Of a stretch of 64,000 nt of DNA, positions 1 through 11,397 are shown one piece after another (the first letter of the stretch is position 1; the number at the start of each line of letters is the position of its first letter). The notes beneath the pieces are model-generated. The model worked only from the letters and a program-made list of their open reading frames with translations. It was not told the DNA's origin and made no database searches. Origin of the DNA: Arthrobotrys musiformis (lineage: Eukaryota; Ascomycota; Orbiliomycetes; Orbiliales; Orbiliaceae). The position numbers and the translations under genes are program-made. The stretch is from positions 1,798,001 to 1,862,000 of the forward strand of contig JAVHJL010000007.1 in assembly GCA_036971715.1 (NCBI GenBank), read 5' to 3'.

Positions 1-1440
1 CAAAATACAACAAAGGGACCTTGCTTTCGTCCTGGGTCTGCCCTAAGAGCCCTGAAAGGATGGTATACGGGTCTAAAAGCCCCCCTTCTCGACCGCAATT
101 TGGTCAACCTTGTAAACTCCATGTCGTTTTGGTATTCATATTCCAAGACACTTTCATTACGTTAATTAAGGGCCAACACGCCCCAGCTTTAGATGGCTGG
201 TTGTCTTAATTACGCTTCCAGCGTTTTAAAACATGGACGTTCGATCGCTCTCGGACGGACTCAGCTTGTTGCGCCGAGTCAATGATCCCTGCTGCATAAC
301 TCAGTACCACGGTCGAACTAATCAAAGCCTAGGCCAACTGGGTAGCTCGCGTAGGTTCCGGCCTCTGAAAACCCGCCTGAGTCGACTATGGTATCTTCTT
401 GCCAACATGCAATGTGCGTTACCTGTACACCTCTATGGATATATATATGAGGTGGTATACTTATTTATACGAGGGCGCCGGATTTCACCCCGTATCCACG
501 CCCACTGGGCGTAAATATACCCGGAAACTGTATAGCCTTATTGGAATCGGTTCAGGGGGTTTCTGTACCGTTCCAAAGTCTGCCTTGCGCAAGGTGGTAT
601 TTAGCCCCCTGGGAATCCACAGCTTCCAGATACACCGACCGCATGAGTATCAATAATATCCTGGCAGTATTTCCCTCGTCTTCCCTCGCCCCTAGTATTA
701 TAAAGGACCCCATCTATAGCGCAGCTAAACGGCCTCAGGCGAACCGTGGTTAATTCACCGCCAAGGCCATGCTCTACCGAAGTCAAGCCTTTTTAAGCTT
801 TGGTCCGGTCGCCTTAACTGCCCCACTCCTCTCTTGCCCCAGCGAAACATGATTTACCGATGTTTCCGACAAACACTCACACCAACCTATCTATAGCAGA
901 GTACATATAGTCCTCGTTCAGTATCCTAAGTTAATTAGCGGTCGAAGTTATGATGCTTGTAATGGTCGCAAAAGAGTGGTACAAAGCCTCAAGCCGATGT
1001 TACATCGCGATCGAAACCGTCCGGTAAAGGATAGACAGGGAACACATTTGAGTATCGGAACGCACGAATTAATATATCCGTAGCCTGAACAAATCGCGGA
1101 TCGATTTCTCTTTAGGAATGTCGATAGCACGCCTGAAAGTACCTGCTGATGTCAGATCGAACGCTAGGTCTTCCGAACTTTGGGGTAGTCTCATTGGGTA
1201 AGTCAACATTCTAGACGCCCCGACCTGTGGGATTGGGATGTAATCCGCCCTATATCCTGGTATCGCGTCGGAACAGCCCTCCGAGGTTGTTTGCAACTAA
1301 ATTGTGGGTATCAATTCCATGACGCTTGGTGGAATTTATTGCGCTTGAGATGACTGAAGGTCTGAGTTCAAGACAAATGAATAGCCAGTTTATAGTTCGC
1401 TATGAGCATGGAGCGTTATAGTTCATGCAATAAGACGACG
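1..1440. other. No gene recognised
   Basis: Only short open frames occur on both strands, without domain motifs, signal peptides or splice-linked continuation. I see no coding gene, RNA gene or clear repeat here. Confidence 0.6.
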
Positions 1441-1457
1441 CTCTATATAAACAAAGG
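1441..1457 (+). promoter_or_regulatory. TATA-box region of the GH54 gene
   Basis: A TATATAAA-type box (within ctctatataaacaaag) lies about 110 bp upstream of the arabinofuranosidase ATG, and a CT-rich stretch typical of fungal 5' leaders lies near 1530-1545. The assignment rests on motif and spacing only. Confidence 0.5.
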
Positions 1458-1565
1458 TCGCCCAAGCTATCTCGATATCCATTGCTACAAGGCCAATTAT
1501 ACTAGCTTCTTGACATCAATTAAAGATCTCTTCTTAGTCTCCTTTCTAAGAATTATTGAACGAAA

Positions 1566-2759
1566 ATGATGTCGAAACCGATCAAACCGGCCTTAGTAGC
1601 TATTAGCTTCGGTGCCGTCCTCGCTGCAGCTGGTCCCTGCGATATCTACGCTGCTGGTGGCACGCCTTGCGTCGCCGCCCACGCAACGACTCGGGCGCTT
1701 TACAATGCCTATACTGGCGCCTTATACCAAGTGAAGCGTGCAAAGGACAATGCTGTCGTAGATATCAAGCCTATATCTGCCGGTGGCGCAGCAGACTCCG
1801 CCGCGCAAGATTCTTTCTGTTCCGGCACAACCTGTTTGATTTCCATCATTTACGATCAGTCCGGCCACAACAACCATCTTACCCAGGCGCCGCCAGGTGG
1901 TTTCAAAGGGCCAGCGGCCAATGGGTACGATAACTTGGCTAACGCTACAGCTGCTCCGGTATACCTCAACGGCCAAAAGGTTTACGGCGTCTTCGTCGCC
2001 CCTGGAACCGGATATCGCAATAATGCGGCCACCGGTACGGCTAAAGGCGACCAGGCACAAGGCATATACGCTGTCCTTGACGGAACGCACTATAACGGCG
2101 GCTGTTGCTTCGACTATGGTAATGCTGAGACCAGCAGTACTGATACAGGCAACGGCCACATGGAGACCATATATTTTGGTAACAACAAAGTATGGGGCAC
2201 TGGAGCTGGCAATGGCCCATGGATCATGGCTGACCTCGAAAATGGTCTATTCTCCGGGGTTGAAGTCAAGAATAACCCCGGTAATCCATCTATCACGTGG
2301 AGATTCGTGACCGCCATTGTCAAAGGAACAGCAAACCTTTGGGCTATAAAGGGAGCTGACTCCACGTCCGGCCCACTTTCAACGTTCTATAGCGGGAAAC
2401 GACCTAATGCTAGTGGCTACAGCCCAATGAGCAAAGAGGGTGCCATAATTCTCGGAATCGGCGGCGATAATAGTAACGGAGCTGCGGGAACATTCTACGA
2501 AGGCGTCATGACTTCGGGGTACCCAACTGATGCCATTGAGAACTTGGTTCAGGCCAATATTGTTGCATCTAGATATTCCACTAGTGGCAGTGGTGGAGTT
2601 AGCACTAGCACCACCCGTACCACTAGCACTACCAGTGTTGGTAGTGGATCGTGCGCTTCCCTTTATGGGCAGTGCGGCGGTATAAACTGGACTGGACCAA
2701 CCTGTTGTGTATCCAGTACCTTCCAGTACTCCAATCCATACTACTCACAGTGTCTTTGA
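1566..2759 (+). CDS. Secreted alpha-L-arabinofuranosidase (GH54) with C-terminal CBM1
   Basis: Predicted to release terminal L-arabinose from arabinan and arabinoxylan outside the cell. The 397-residue intronless frame starts with a signal peptide (about 1-22), followed directly by the GH54 catalytic domain (GPCDIYAAGGTPCVAAH onward, to about residue 335). The family's catalytic pair is visible: the nucleophile Glu in ADLENGLFSG (E225) and the acid Asp in GIGGDNSNG (D301). The vicinal cysteines of GH54 (C180-C181) are present. A Ser/Thr-rich linker (about 338-362) leads to a fungal CBM1 (about 363-397: YGQCGGINWTGPTCC, then aromatic residues). Known fungal AbfB enzymes usually carry an arabinose-binding CBM42 at this place; here it is absent and replaced by a cellulose-binding module. 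Start: the first of two adjacent ATGs; either gives a good signal peptide. Family assignment is very secure. Confidence 0.95.
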   Translation: MMSKPIKPALVAISFGAVLAAAGPCDIYAAGGTPCVAAHATTRALYNAYTGALYQVKRAKDNAVVDIKPISAGGAADSAAQDSFCSGTTCLISIIYDQSGHNNHLTQAPPGGFKGPAANGYDNLANATAAPVYLNGQKVYGVFVAPGTGYRNNAATGTAKGDQAQGIYAVLDGTHYNGGCCFDYGNAETSSTDTGNGHMETIYFGNNKVWGTGAGNGPWIMADLENGLFSGVEVKNNPGNPSITWRFVTAIVKGTANLWAIKGADSTSGPLSTFYSGKRPNASGYSPMSKEGAIILGIGGDNSNGAAGTFYEGVMTSGYPTDAIENLVQANIVASRYSTSGSGGVSTSTTRTTSTTSVGSGSCASLYGQCGGINWTGPTCCVSSTFQYSNPYYSQCL

Positions 2760-4324
2760 AAGGCTTGTTTATGTTGTCTCTCGCTTCAAACCCCTTCTGA
2801 CTCCGCTACTCCGCGGCTCGTTTTATTATAAATAGTTATATGTATATGAATAAAATCCCCTTTTCTATAGCCCCGTAGTAATTGCAGGAAGTCCAGAATC
2901 GTGATGCTTTTTTTGGTTACACAATACAATATCGCACTATGGTATCAATTATACACCGATTCTAACAGGGTTGCGTTTTGGCTCGGTTAGCTCTAAGCAA
3001 CAAGCTCAATATTGGATCCTCCGCGGTGTTCGGGAATTGAGTGGCGCCCCCTAGAAGCCGCATACGTAAGCTCGAAGCTTCGGTTGTCGGGAGTATTGAC
3101 CTCTATTGTAGATTTCCTGACCGCATGGATAAGCCAGGGAAATGCAGCCAAGACGGCAAGAACCGAAAACCCTTTTCCATTGTGGAACGGGAGTTATCGA
3201 GAGATTTAAGATTAAGACTTCGTCAGACATGGGGCTTCCACCGTTTTAATTTTCATCAACAGAACCCCATAGTTACAATAGAAACATGTGGAAAAGAAAA
3301 TCCGACGTGCTAAGTAGCAATTTCGCGATCAAAAGCGGAATGCAGGTTTCAAGTGCCAGAGCCCTATAGGGACCGATGATCGACAGTAGAGAAAATTGTC
3401 GGTAAGGAGAAGTCAAACAAATGGACAACAAAGGATTATAATGTTAGATAAAAATGTAGCTTCAAATCGTCTTCCTCATGCAAACTAGCGGACGTGTCGA
3501 AGAATTATCGAGATCGATAAGGCGAGTCTAAGACCTTCCAAGTATGTGGGGCTCCGAGGTATTAGTTTCTCGAGATCTTCTCCGGTTACGCCCGGAGAGC
3601 AACAACCCTTAAATTTTCCCCAGCTTTCTAGAAACCCCAGATTTTCTCGACGAATCAACCTCAGGCGGAAGTAGCCGCAGAACAGATGCCTCAAAAGTAG
3701 TATTGGCTATCATCACAGGAAAAGACCCAGCAAAACTGATATTTAGGAGGAAATATTTTTTCTCCTGGAAAGTTACGAAAGGGCACCAGACCTCTCTTAT
3801 TAAGTGCGCGTACGGTCTAAACACATTCGTCATTGATATGCCATTAGTTCACGATTCCAATCAGACACAGTAGCATCTGGTTTACGAGATGAATTCTAAT
3901 TGATGAGAAAGTCGTTGTAATTAATTGTAAGTTCATTAAAGGTATCAATGATAGGGTGGTGTTGCATATTGTATACATGTAGCGTATTGCCCCCACTTCC
4001 ATGCTGTCTCTTGTTGCAAAAACCAACGCTGCAGTGAATATACATGACAAACAAAAGAGTAACTTCAAATCGAAACCAGTATACATGATTCGTTGGAGCA
4101 AAACCAATTATATATATATGATAAAATTAGTAGCCAGGAAGAATACCCTCCTGGTAGAAGACTCGGAAAGCAAGTCTAAGGGCATTTGTATCGCACTAAT
4201 CACAGCGGCCGACTATTCTGTAAGGATTTTCCAACAGGGGATATACCTGCTCCCTCCATTATAGTTGGCTCATGGTCGGAAATAACCACAGCCAAAGTCA
4301 GTAGAGCGAATAACCCTTGCACGA
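2760..4324. other. Intergenic, no gene recognised; contains a dispersed-repeat fragment
   Basis: AT-rich spacer between the GH54 gene and the convergent secreted-protein gene. Short frames lack domain features. Positions 3863-3895 match a stretch near 28716 (see the repeat entry). Confidence 0.5.
3863..3895 (+). repeat. Fragment of a dispersed repeat (copy A)
   Basis: About 32 nt reading agacacagtagcatctgg and onward matches 28716-28747 apart from two C/T or G/A type changes and one single-base indel. The short shared tract suggests two decayed copies of one dispersed element. Length and origin are unknown. Confidence 0.4.
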
Positions 4325-5663
4325 TCAGACAATGGGAATTGCTGTCAGTTTAAAATCTTGCTTCTTGAGGTAGGTATTAGGGCCTGGATAGGCAAAATTG
4401 TCTTGAAAGATGCGCAGTAGAGGGTCTCCAGGTGTGATAATTCCAAGATCGACCACAGGTGCGGTGTCACCCTCACCCTGACAGGTGAAAGTATTATCAG
4501 GCCAGGTGACTTTGCAGAGAAGCGGGTAATGGCCGGTTGGGAGGGTTTCAGGGCTAAGTTCAGAAGGTAATATCCTGAGAAACCGTTGGCTACCGCCGTT
4601 CTGTGACACCTTACCGACGACGATCCCACCGTTGCAAGTGACCCTTCGAAGGTCTTGGCCGGTAGGATCCGCAGGCGACACTGGTACAAGCAGGTCCGGT
4701 GGCGTGGCAAACTTAGGCTTACGATCTGGGTGCAGAGTACAAATCGCGGCTTCAGACTCTACAACCCCCGTCGGTCTCAGCAGGATGGTTGGGTCAGGAC
4801 CGGGTGACTGTGTTGGCGCAGTTACAACATAAGTCCCGCCCGTGAAGGCGCTGGTAATTTTCAGTTTGAAGCTGTACGCTACCACCCAGCTAGTTGGTGT
4901 ATATGTCGTAATGGCGGTCGTAACTGTGTATTTAGTTTTACGTGTAGAGGTTGGGGCTTCCGTTACTGCTGTGGTGAACCCTCTGCAAGAGCAGGCGTGA
5001 GAAAATCTCGATGCTGGCGACCTAACGGTCCCAAGTGAGGTAAACTCGACACACGCGGTTACGGCGTAGGCAGGCAGGCTGGTAGGTGTCTCTGTTACGA
5101 CAGTGATCACAGGTGCATTTGGCGGCCACCACCAGTTCGGAATCGGGATCGGCGGTTGAAGGTCATCTCGCTTCATATTCCCGGGGGAGCGGCGCTTATT
5201 GCCTCCACCATTGTTTGCATAAGGATATGAGATTGACGACCCAATTGTTGGGAGCTCGGGTGTCGGGACCCCCAACGGAAGGATTGTAGTACTGGTCACC
5301 GCCGCAAGGGTAGTTTTCGTCCTTCTCTTTATCCATAAGGTTTTCGAGCTAAAAATTGCCAGGTGCGCAGGTGTTAGATTCGCACATTGATGAAGGAGGA
5401 ATTGATGCAAAGGCTTACACAACAGGAGTAGTAGTAGCAGATAGGAAGGAACTGCAATCGGACGCGGTGGGTCGCGTTGGGAAACGTTCGGCAATGACAG
5501 CTATGCATTGGCGAGATAATGGTCAGCAGCGGTTTAGGCTTCAACAATAATAGGGATTTAATTTAAGATTTGGTGTACCTCGAACGCAGTTGTTTTCAGG
5601 ACAACTATCAGCCTGAGCGCCTGAAACGGCCAAGAGACCGATGAGAGAGATTGCGTACTTCAT
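4325..5663 (-). CDS. Secreted protein of unknown function, Thr/Pro-rich, 3 exons
   Basis: Proposed exons (minus strand): 5663-5579, 5500-5419 and 5348-4325, giving 396 residues; the phases join exactly. Exon 1 supplies a signal peptide (MKYAISLIGLLAVSGAQA) followed by Cys-containing sequence (ENNCVR). Exon 2 reads on as AVIAERFPTRP and DCSSFL, an N-terminal pattern I associate with fungal extracellular proteins that have Thr/Pro-rich middles. The large exon contains Thr-rich stretches (TTLAAVTSTT), dibasic KRRS and MKRDD sites that could be Kex2 targets, and a C-terminal half with spaced cysteines. Introns are 78 and 70 nt with GTACAC and GTAAGC donors; branch-like sites are visible. No catalytic domain is recognised. 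The first ATG of the longest single frame (5494) is not the true start, because it misses the signal peptide. Exon structure is inferred; secretion is likely. Confidence 0.75.
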
Positions 5664-8600
5664 GGTATTAGGTATTAACATGAAGATATATAGGCCTTCA
5701 ATATTGATTGAGATTGTTTAATGAAGTGAATTCGCAAAGCTACAATGAGCATATGCGCAGGGAGGTAGAAAACACAATCTTCTGGGTGGAAAAGGGTCGT
5801 ATTTATACAAATTTGAGCCCTGCAATGAACTATCGCTGGCGCAAGCTCCCAAAATTGTCAGCGTGCAAGTGAGAAGGAACGGTTGTGGTTGAAGCCGTTT
5901 CCACCAAATTTCTGAGTGACACCCAGCCCGCGTGTCGTTCTTTGCCTCTTTGCCCTTAACGCATAAACTATATAATGTTGGTGGGTCTCTAAAGGATCAG
6001 GTCCTGTTCACCTGACAGTACGAGTACTTAGTTTTGGACTAGCGGCTCTTTCTGTGGCTTAAGCCAGATATAGTCCAAATAGGCATTGGGCGCGCGATGC
6101 GGCACACCGCTTGCGCAGAACCGCCAATGCTTTGGTTAATTTTCCCTGCCAGAAGATCAGTATTAAATTGCTCATATGGTCGAGCAAGCAAATTTGATTC
6201 TATCAAGATATTACGACATGTAGGCCTATTGAATACCAATTGCGAGGTCGTTCTGCGTTAAGTCTACAAGTAATTACCGTCGGAATACGGGGTTACTTGG
6301 TCTCGGTGACCCTTCTTGTGTTGTGGGTTGACTGTGGCAAATTTCGTGTTGGTAGAGCAAAATGCCACAAAATGTCGTGCGGCACCCAAGCACAGTTCAG
6401 GCATTCTGGTTTCAGCAATGACGCTAGACATGCACACCTATATAGTATACTGGATTTTCAACTTGACATCCATGCACAATCCTTTCGCTCAAAATCTCCA
6501 ATGTTAGCTCAGGACTGGTGGCAATCCGATTATCCATGAGCACAAGCACTCATTTTTTCATTATTTCATGAGCAGTTTAACCGAATTCGCCAAAATGCCG
6601 GGCTCCGAGGTATCCAAACTTAGTGGACGTAAAAGAGTGCGGTCAGCTTCGGACCATATATTCGACGCCATGCAGCCGAGTACTCGTAATACACAGCGCA
6701 CATAGGAATGCCATTACTATCTACTGGCTGCTTGTTCCTCCTAGCTTGTATCAGGAATGTCGACAGCCCTATATAACTGACATCTATATCTTCACGAGCT
6801 GCAAGCCGCACGCCCTCTTTCACAGCTGCATTAGCTATAGCGGTTATGATCTTCAACGTCCCCTAATACGGAGTAGTTAGCGACCAATAACTATTGTTAG
6901 CCTCGTGGAACGTCGCATGGCTGAAAATCCCCTTAATAACACAACCGGTATGAGCCAGCACGCCGTCCTGAGTGTGTGGACTGAGGTACCTCAGCGCTTC
7001 GGGTGGTCGATGGTTTGGTTCTTCATGAGCAATTGTCAGGACAACAACAGTCTGAGGCAGTTGCGATAATTTCCACTAGGGAAGCGGCGTTATGTAATAT
7101 TAGAATTCCAAATCTTTTCAATACGATCTCTCTAACGGGCGAAAAAGCAACTTTACAGAGCATTTGTTGTCGGCGCAACCGCCTAACAAAATAGAATGTC
7201 TCGAAGCATGGAGCCCGGATTGATCTCACACCTCAATACTAGGACGGGAGAGCTATGAGTAAGCCGTAGCCTAGGCTCAAAACAGGCGCAGCAAATCTGC
7301 AAAAGTATGGTGGGCCCTTGATTTACTCTCTTCAATAAGATGCAGACTCGCTCATGATCCTGATTGGGGAATGCGCAAAAACAAGCAAAACCTCGCCGAC
7401 ATCTATCCTGTTGACTTTTGTTCACGATAGGGTTTGTTTTTTATTCTGGACGGCTAGTTTCACACCTCCAGGATTATTACAGCCTCTCCTTCGCTGCCTT
7501 TGCATGGCCATTTCTTCATTTAGAGTTGACTCCAAAAGTTAATCAAACCCACCGAGCCGCTATATTCCTTGGCGCACGCGATTTTCGGCCAACTTTGCGG
7601 CTTGCTAAGGCCTGTGTAGCGTCGCGATAACAGCATACGCCTTTGTAAAGGCCTTCTTGGATTTCCTTTTAGCCTTAGGTTTAGACTGTGAGCGAAGCAA
7701 AGTCAATGTAGAAAATACTTTTTAATGGAGAGAACGTTGCTTTTAATATTGCGTAATCGACGCATCTAATGTAAAACCTTGGGTATCGCCAAAATGTCTT
7801 GGCGAGCTACCTGATCAGAAAAGAGGTTAGCGAGGGATCCCAGGACAATGAATACGGCACTCCATTCCGAGCCGGCAAATCCTTAGCGCGACGGATACTG
7901 CGCTGAATTCCAGAAGACAGGGCTCAGCGCAACCTGGAGGCCCACTTCGAAATAGATCGTAGTCCTTGGCCGGTTTGCTTCCTCTCGTATGACCATCCAA
8001 ATTCGAGCCACTCGACTTAATAGACCTTACTATTGAATCTTTCGCTTATGATTTATCCAATTTTAGCTCCAGGTGCGAGAAGAAAGGGAGGGCGAGAAGA
8101 CCAGCGAGTCTTGAGTGAGTGGAATAATCACCATAGTTGATCCTGCGAGTAGCGAGTTGAAAATAAAGTTCGCCATGTCAGCGAGGAAATATCGTCAGCT
8201 TCTCTCCACATGGTTAAAGAACCGAACACGAGAAACTGTAGATAGGGCTAAAGCAGACCGGGTAAAGTTTACCACGCTCACCACCTTGATACACAATACT
8301 GACAGTTGAGGCCGAAACTATTCGGGGGTGCTTGTGCAGCTCCAAGCAACGTGTACAATGTTGCCCTGTTGACTCTCTAACCCTAGGGCGATGGTGCGGT
8401 CTAAATTCCTCTTGACCACGTTTATTTTTAAAACAAAGTATCCGCCAGGAGGCGAAGGACGGGATCAGGAGCGGGGATCTTCATTTTATCGTGCCCCACC
8501 TTCAGCGCTAAACTAGCGCAAGTATAGCCCCACAAGGCCGCTGAAAAACTCTGGAAGACGTGTGCGGCGAACAGTTGAGCGGCGATACCCACTAAGTCAA

Positions 8601-9373
8601 GCTCCTGCTCCAATGACAGCTAGGTAAAAATCGAAAACTCTAGGGAGGAAGCAAGAAGGTTTCTAGACTTATCTCGTAGTTCTAGACGGTGAACGGAACC
8701 CCGCGGGCGAACGGTTATTTGGTAACAGAGAAAATCTTAGTGCAAGAGGGGCCATTGAGACTTCACAATCCCAAGACCTTCTTAGGCCACTTATGAGGCC
8801 CAATCCTAAAGCTTTGCTAGGCTACCCTCCTGTAACGATCAGTTGGACTTTCGACGCCAGTCTCAACACTAATTTCGGCGTTGTGTTGTGATTGTTGGAT
8901 AACGCAACGAGAATGAGTTGTGCAACCCCACTCGTCGGCCTCCTGATCAAGGCGTCACTAAGCCTTGCATTAGAATCTGGGAAGTCCGGCAAAGATTCAG
9001 CCGCAGAAGCTAAAGTACTGGCCTCGAGGCTACAGAAGTGGAATCTAACTCCTGAGCAGCTGTAGATGAACCTGCCACAGAACCTGACTCTCACGAGTCG
9101 ACATTATAGACGAGGCCAACAGAACTTGGCCTTGGCCTGGTTCTAGTTCTGCGATCAAGGATTGTGTTGTTTAGGCTATAACCACATCACCGCTCGGTTG
9201 TAAATATGGCTTATCCGAACTCGGGATTGGCCGAGCATGAGACTGGCGAATTTGACGTTCCCTCGAAATCCAGAACGCCTGTCGAACAGCACGTTCGAGG
9301 CTCCTCTTCACAAAAGCCATATTATCACATCTTGAACGGCGCGAATCGTCGCCACTAACCTATCGACATCACC
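5664..9373. other. 3.7 kb gene-poor stretch
   Basis: No frame longer than about 100 codons, no recognisable domain and no splice-linked frames were found on either strand. It may hold relics too decayed to recognise, or the promoter of the secreted-protein gene at its left end. Confidence 0.5.
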
Positions 9374-10926
9374 ATGAGCGCGTCCAAAGCCACGTTTACC
9401 TCCTTACCACCGGAGATACACGTGAGGATATTTTCGTTTATCGAAGCACATTATTGGGAAACGCGACAGTTCAGACCGTGCAAAAACGATCCCTATCCTC
9501 GCGAATTCAAGCAACTGGCGTTCATAAATCAACAATGGAGGCGGTTAGTCATCGGCAGAAAGTTCAAGCAACAATTTCTTCTCGGGGCTGAAGCTATGCG
9601 AGAATTGGCCCGTTTTACTTCAAGCCACCCGGTGGTCACCGCTTCTCTACGCGATTTGTTGATCAACACCACGCATAAGGACCTCTCAGAACTCTGGGGA
9701 CAACTCTTGAAATGGGCTGAAGAAGGATTGAGACTTCAACATCTAGACATCAAATGGTCATATGAGCAGACAGTTCAAACCCAAGTTGCGGGAACGGAAG
9801 ACGGCGGCGAAAAGTACGCATTGTATGAATTCTTTGATTCATCTAACGCAGACACCGGATCTTCTGTACCAATAGATATAGACAGATTGCAGCTCAGCAC
9901 CCATGCCCCGGACGGATCTGGTAATTCGAACGAAGTTCTTCAGCTCGGAAACCAATTCATAAACACACTTCTAAGTAGATTGAACGCGACTAGATCTCTA
10001 CAGCTTACTGTATTTGGTTCATCTCGCTCGAGGAGATTTTTACGGACAATGTATAACGGTATTTTCCCTGTTCCAGTGAAGCGTGGCTCTCATTTAGCAG
10101 GCCGCGAGTCTCTAGCAAACACAATATACTAAATCCCGTTCAATACAGCTACTTGCGGATACGTGGAGTCCATAATCGCACTCAAAGATCAGAACATGAA
10201 AAATTTAACAAATCTTTGGCTCCATTATTCCGCTGCCATGTCGCGGATGCCTTACAGCACATCTACTAGATCCTTCTATTTAGATGAAAAGATTGATGAA
10301 AGAGGCGATAACCTGTCAAATCTACTGCGAAAATTATCAAAAAGCCTTAAAATGGTGTATATAAACTACGATAGGGTCACATCAGAAATCTTCGAGCCGA
10401 GGGATGGCGTCTTGTCGGATGGAGAAACTGAGGATTGGCCGTATCTACATAAATTCGAGTTGCATTTCCGTGACGTCGACGCCTACGGGTATAGGAGATC
10501 TGAACTTCGGCCTGACGCGCCCCAAAATACGGGGGGCGAAGAAGAAGATTCCGACTCCGACGACCCCGGACCCATGGAAGGCGAAAGAGAATACCAAGAT
10601 ATCCCGAAAGACGATCACGACGGCTTCGATTGGCTCAATCCAGACATCTTTGACGACATTATCTACTACGAAGATGATAGGGATCAGCGGACAGCGACTT
10701 CCGGGGTCCGCGACTTTTACTTGGTGGCGGCGAAGGCCGTCGCGAACAAAATGCGTAACATTCAATCCTTCCAGATGGAGATGGGTGAGTCTTTCCATGT
10801 TTAAAGCTAATCCCAGTTTGGAATTCCAGCTCACCTGAAACCCCGCTTTTCAAGATCTTTCCTTCGAAAGCGGTGTATTTATGGGGTATCGAACGCCAAA
10901 CCCCAAGCAAGTATTTGGTTCAGTAG
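9374..10926 (+). CDS. F-box-like protein, 3 exons, with possible frameshift near the 3' end
   Basis: The N-terminus (TSLPPEIHVRIFSFIEAHYW) is a fungal F-box-like motif (LPPEI-hh-I-F-F) of the type that docks substrates to SCF ubiquitin ligases; the rest resembles the poorly conserved leucine-rich body of such proteins (HLDIKWS, LTNLWLHYSA). Proposed exons: 9374-10058, 10149-10784 and 10817-10926 (476 residues), with donors GTATTT and GTGAGT and acceptors ATACAG and CCCAG; phases join. An acidic tract (EEEDSDSDDPG) lies in exon 2. Exon 3 stops at 10924, but another frame from about 10881 to 11096 also looks coding (VDKKQVSIGYEILEP, then an acidic stretch). One missing base in the G-run at 10883-10886 would join them, so the real product may be about 55 residues longer, or the gene may be newly broken. 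The substrate is unknown. Confidence 0.65.
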
Positions 10927-11096
10927 ATAAAAAGCAAGTGTCAATTGGATACGAGATCTTAGAGCCCAAGGATTTACCAGAGAGTGAGGATGGAGAGAGT
11001 GATAATGAGCTAGCTCGGATCTTCAAGGAAGGATTAGGCAGGGATGTCAAGATCAGGTACCATATCCCAGCCAAGCGATTGAACTTGGTCCCGTAA

Positions 11097-11397
11097 TTGG
11101 ACTAGTGTTTTTCGGTTTAGTGGGCGTGCTCGGGTTTTTAGGAATTCCAGCTCCTTACGAGAGTTAAGCAAAACTATCAAGTATTTCTCTTTATACATGC
11201 TATGGACAAGATATACTTTACACGATCAGAGAAGACAGCCGAATTAAAAGGTTTTTACACTTTCCATTAGAAGGAAATTCAAGTTCCACAATTAAATCTT
11301 TGCGAACAAAAATTAGCCATAAAGCTGCAAATGCACTTTTCGCCGACAACATGGGGGTCCAACGGAACCTCGCAAACAAACGCTCAATACCCCCCGT
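11097..11397. other. Convergent intergenic spacer
   Basis: Spacer between the F-box-like gene (+) and the chitinase gene (-), AT-rich, presumably carrying both 3' ends. No further feature seen. Confidence 0.5.

Noticed and set aside
1722..2159. 145-codon minus-strand frame inside GH54
   Set aside because: Antisense of a well-supported gene with no domain content.
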